From: DATHWB01 sp035460965
GTDB taxonomy: Bacteria; Actinomycetota; Acidimicrobiia; Spongiisociales; ZC4RG35
Reading direction: 5' to 3'
Assembly: GCA_035460965.1 (NCBI GenBank)
Contig: DATHWB010000027.1
Span: 1 to 6,202, forward strand
Length of the DNA stretch: 6,202 bases
Positions within the stretch are counted from its first letter, which is position 1. Every line of letters starts with the position of its first letter. Both the position numbers and the translations under genes were made by a program. Below the pieces are notes generated by a model. It ran no database searches. It was not told the DNA's origin and saw only the letters and a program-made list of their open reading frames with translations. Positions 5,631 to 6,202 of the stretch are shown piece after piece.

Positions 5631-6202
5631 TCAGCTGTCGATCAATGTGACGGACCGTACCTCGTGCCGGCCCCGCATCTCCTGGAGAACCCGGTCGAGC
5701 TCGAGGTCGTCCGCAGTCACGATTCGCACCCAGACCTGACGCAGTCCCTCGTCCTCGTCCTCCACCTGGACGTCGTCGATGGACCCTCCGATCTCCTGCA
5801 GTGAACGGAGCAGCGGCCCCATCGTTCCGTGTCCTCTGGCGTACTCGACGTGGACCGTGCGGGCGGCGCGCCGCCGGATCAACGGCTTCAGCGACGACAG
5901 GCCGAACATCAGGACGAAGGCCGCCACGGCCGCGATCGCGGCGGGTACCACCATGCCGGCACCGACCGCCACTCCGAGGGCGGCACTCAGCCACAGGGTG
6001 GCGGCGGTAGTCAGACCTCGCACGGTGCCTCGGTTCTTGAGGATGACTCCCGCTCCGATGAAGCCGATGCCGGTCACCACCTGCGATGCCACCCGGGTGG
6101 GATCGGCACCCACGCCTGCCCTCGGCGCCGACACCGGTGAGCAGACAGGCGGCGAGCGCCACCAGCGCCTGGGTGCGGATACCCGCCGGGTGCCCGCGGC
6201 TC
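5631..6202 (-). CDS. MgtC/SapB-family membrane protein, 5' end outside the window, apparent frameshift
   Basis: MgtC-type proteins are inner-membrane proteins linked to low-magnesium growth and control of the F-type ATPase in pathogens; environmental homologues are mostly uncharacterised. The core DPTRVASQVVTGIGFIGAG and GTVRGLTTAATLWLSAALG is clear, read leftward from about 6105 to 5970, followed by a membrane helix and a soluble C-terminal domain of ACT-like type (about 75 residues, with the acidic run VEDEDEG). The next conserved block upstream, HPAGIRTQALVALAACLL, is present from the right edge to about 6140 but in a different frame. Removing one base near 6120 joins the two at the spacing usual for the family. 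The frame holding the core could begin at GTG 6134, giving 167 residues, but that product would lack the conserved N-terminal helices. The first one or two helices lie beyond the window. Confidence 0.85.
   Translation of the reverse strand, partial: AAGTRRVSAPRRWWRSPPVCSPVSAPRAGVGADPTRVASQVVTGIGFIGAGVILKNRGTVRGLTTAATLWLSAALGVAVGAGMVVPAAIAAVAAFVLMFGLSSLKPLIRRRAARTVHVEYARGHGTMGPLLRSLQEIGGSIDDVQVEDEDEGLRQVWVRIVTADDLELDRVLQEMRGRHEVRSVTLIDS
6119..6121 (-). other. Probable single-base insertion (frameshift) in the mgtC-like gene
   Basis: The minus strand has GAGGGC here. Dropping one G of the GGG run changes the reading to LLTGVGAEAGVGADPTRVAS, which joins the two MgtC halves smoothly, with Arg-Thr and the downstream Asp-Pro 25 residues apart. 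The exact base cannot be fixed; any one-base loss between about 6105 and 6134 would restore the frame. It may be a sequencing or assembly error, a real lesion, or less likely a programmed +1 shift. Confidence 0.7.

Noticed and set aside
1..6202. CRISPR arrays, tRNA or rRNA genes, insertion sequences, attachment sites
   Set aside because: I saw no regularly spaced repeats, cloverleaf-like segments, transposase motifs or terminal inverted repeats anywhere in the window.

Overview
The window is high-GC (clearly above 60 percent), with strongly G/C-ended codons and densely packed genes. Two genes start with no Shine-Dalgarno sequence but have a TANNNT hexamer 6-7 bases before the start codon, and a third shows the same pattern. 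This suggests an actinobacterium, possibly an uncultured Acidimicrobiia-like lineage; that placement is an inference from style and gene content, not from a marker gene. The content is chromosomal housekeeping. I see no transposase, integrase, CRISPR array, tRNA or rRNA.

Layout from left to right. (1) Positions 1-94 look like the 3' end of a rightward gene cut by the window edge; it overlaps the next gene tail to tail. (2) A leftward DUF6328-type membrane protein (45-545). (3) An NAD salvage pair: leftward nicotinate phosphoribosyltransferase pncB (580-2115) and rightward nicotinamidase pncA (2175-2759), divergently transcribed from a 59-base gap that seems to hold two back-to-back, overlapping promoters. 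Together they take nicotinamide to nicotinate to nicotinate mononucleotide. (4) A leftward fusion protein (2756-4297): a divergent PlsY-type glycerol-3-phosphate acyltransferase domain joined to a flippase-like LPG_synthase_TM domain. Its stop codon and that of pncA share one CTAG. (5) A leftward unit made of an 84-residue RRM RNA-binding protein (4757-5011) and, overlapping its stop codon in the -1 frame, a small cysteine-rich reading frame (4584-4760) whose only plausible start is CTG. A perfect 15-bp inverted repeat follows directly. (6) A leftward pair: an MgtC/SapB-family membrane protein (5631 to the right edge, cut by the window and apparently frameshifted near 6120) followed 16 bases later by a PaaI-like hotdog thioesterase (5180-5614).

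The most interesting items are the PlsY-flippase fusion, which suggests coupled making and moving of an early phospholipid or lipid-linked intermediate; the hidden cysteine-rich small protein coupled to the RRM gene; the frameshift in mgtC; and the shared promoter region of the NAD salvage genes. I found no clear multi-gene defence or mobile system here.
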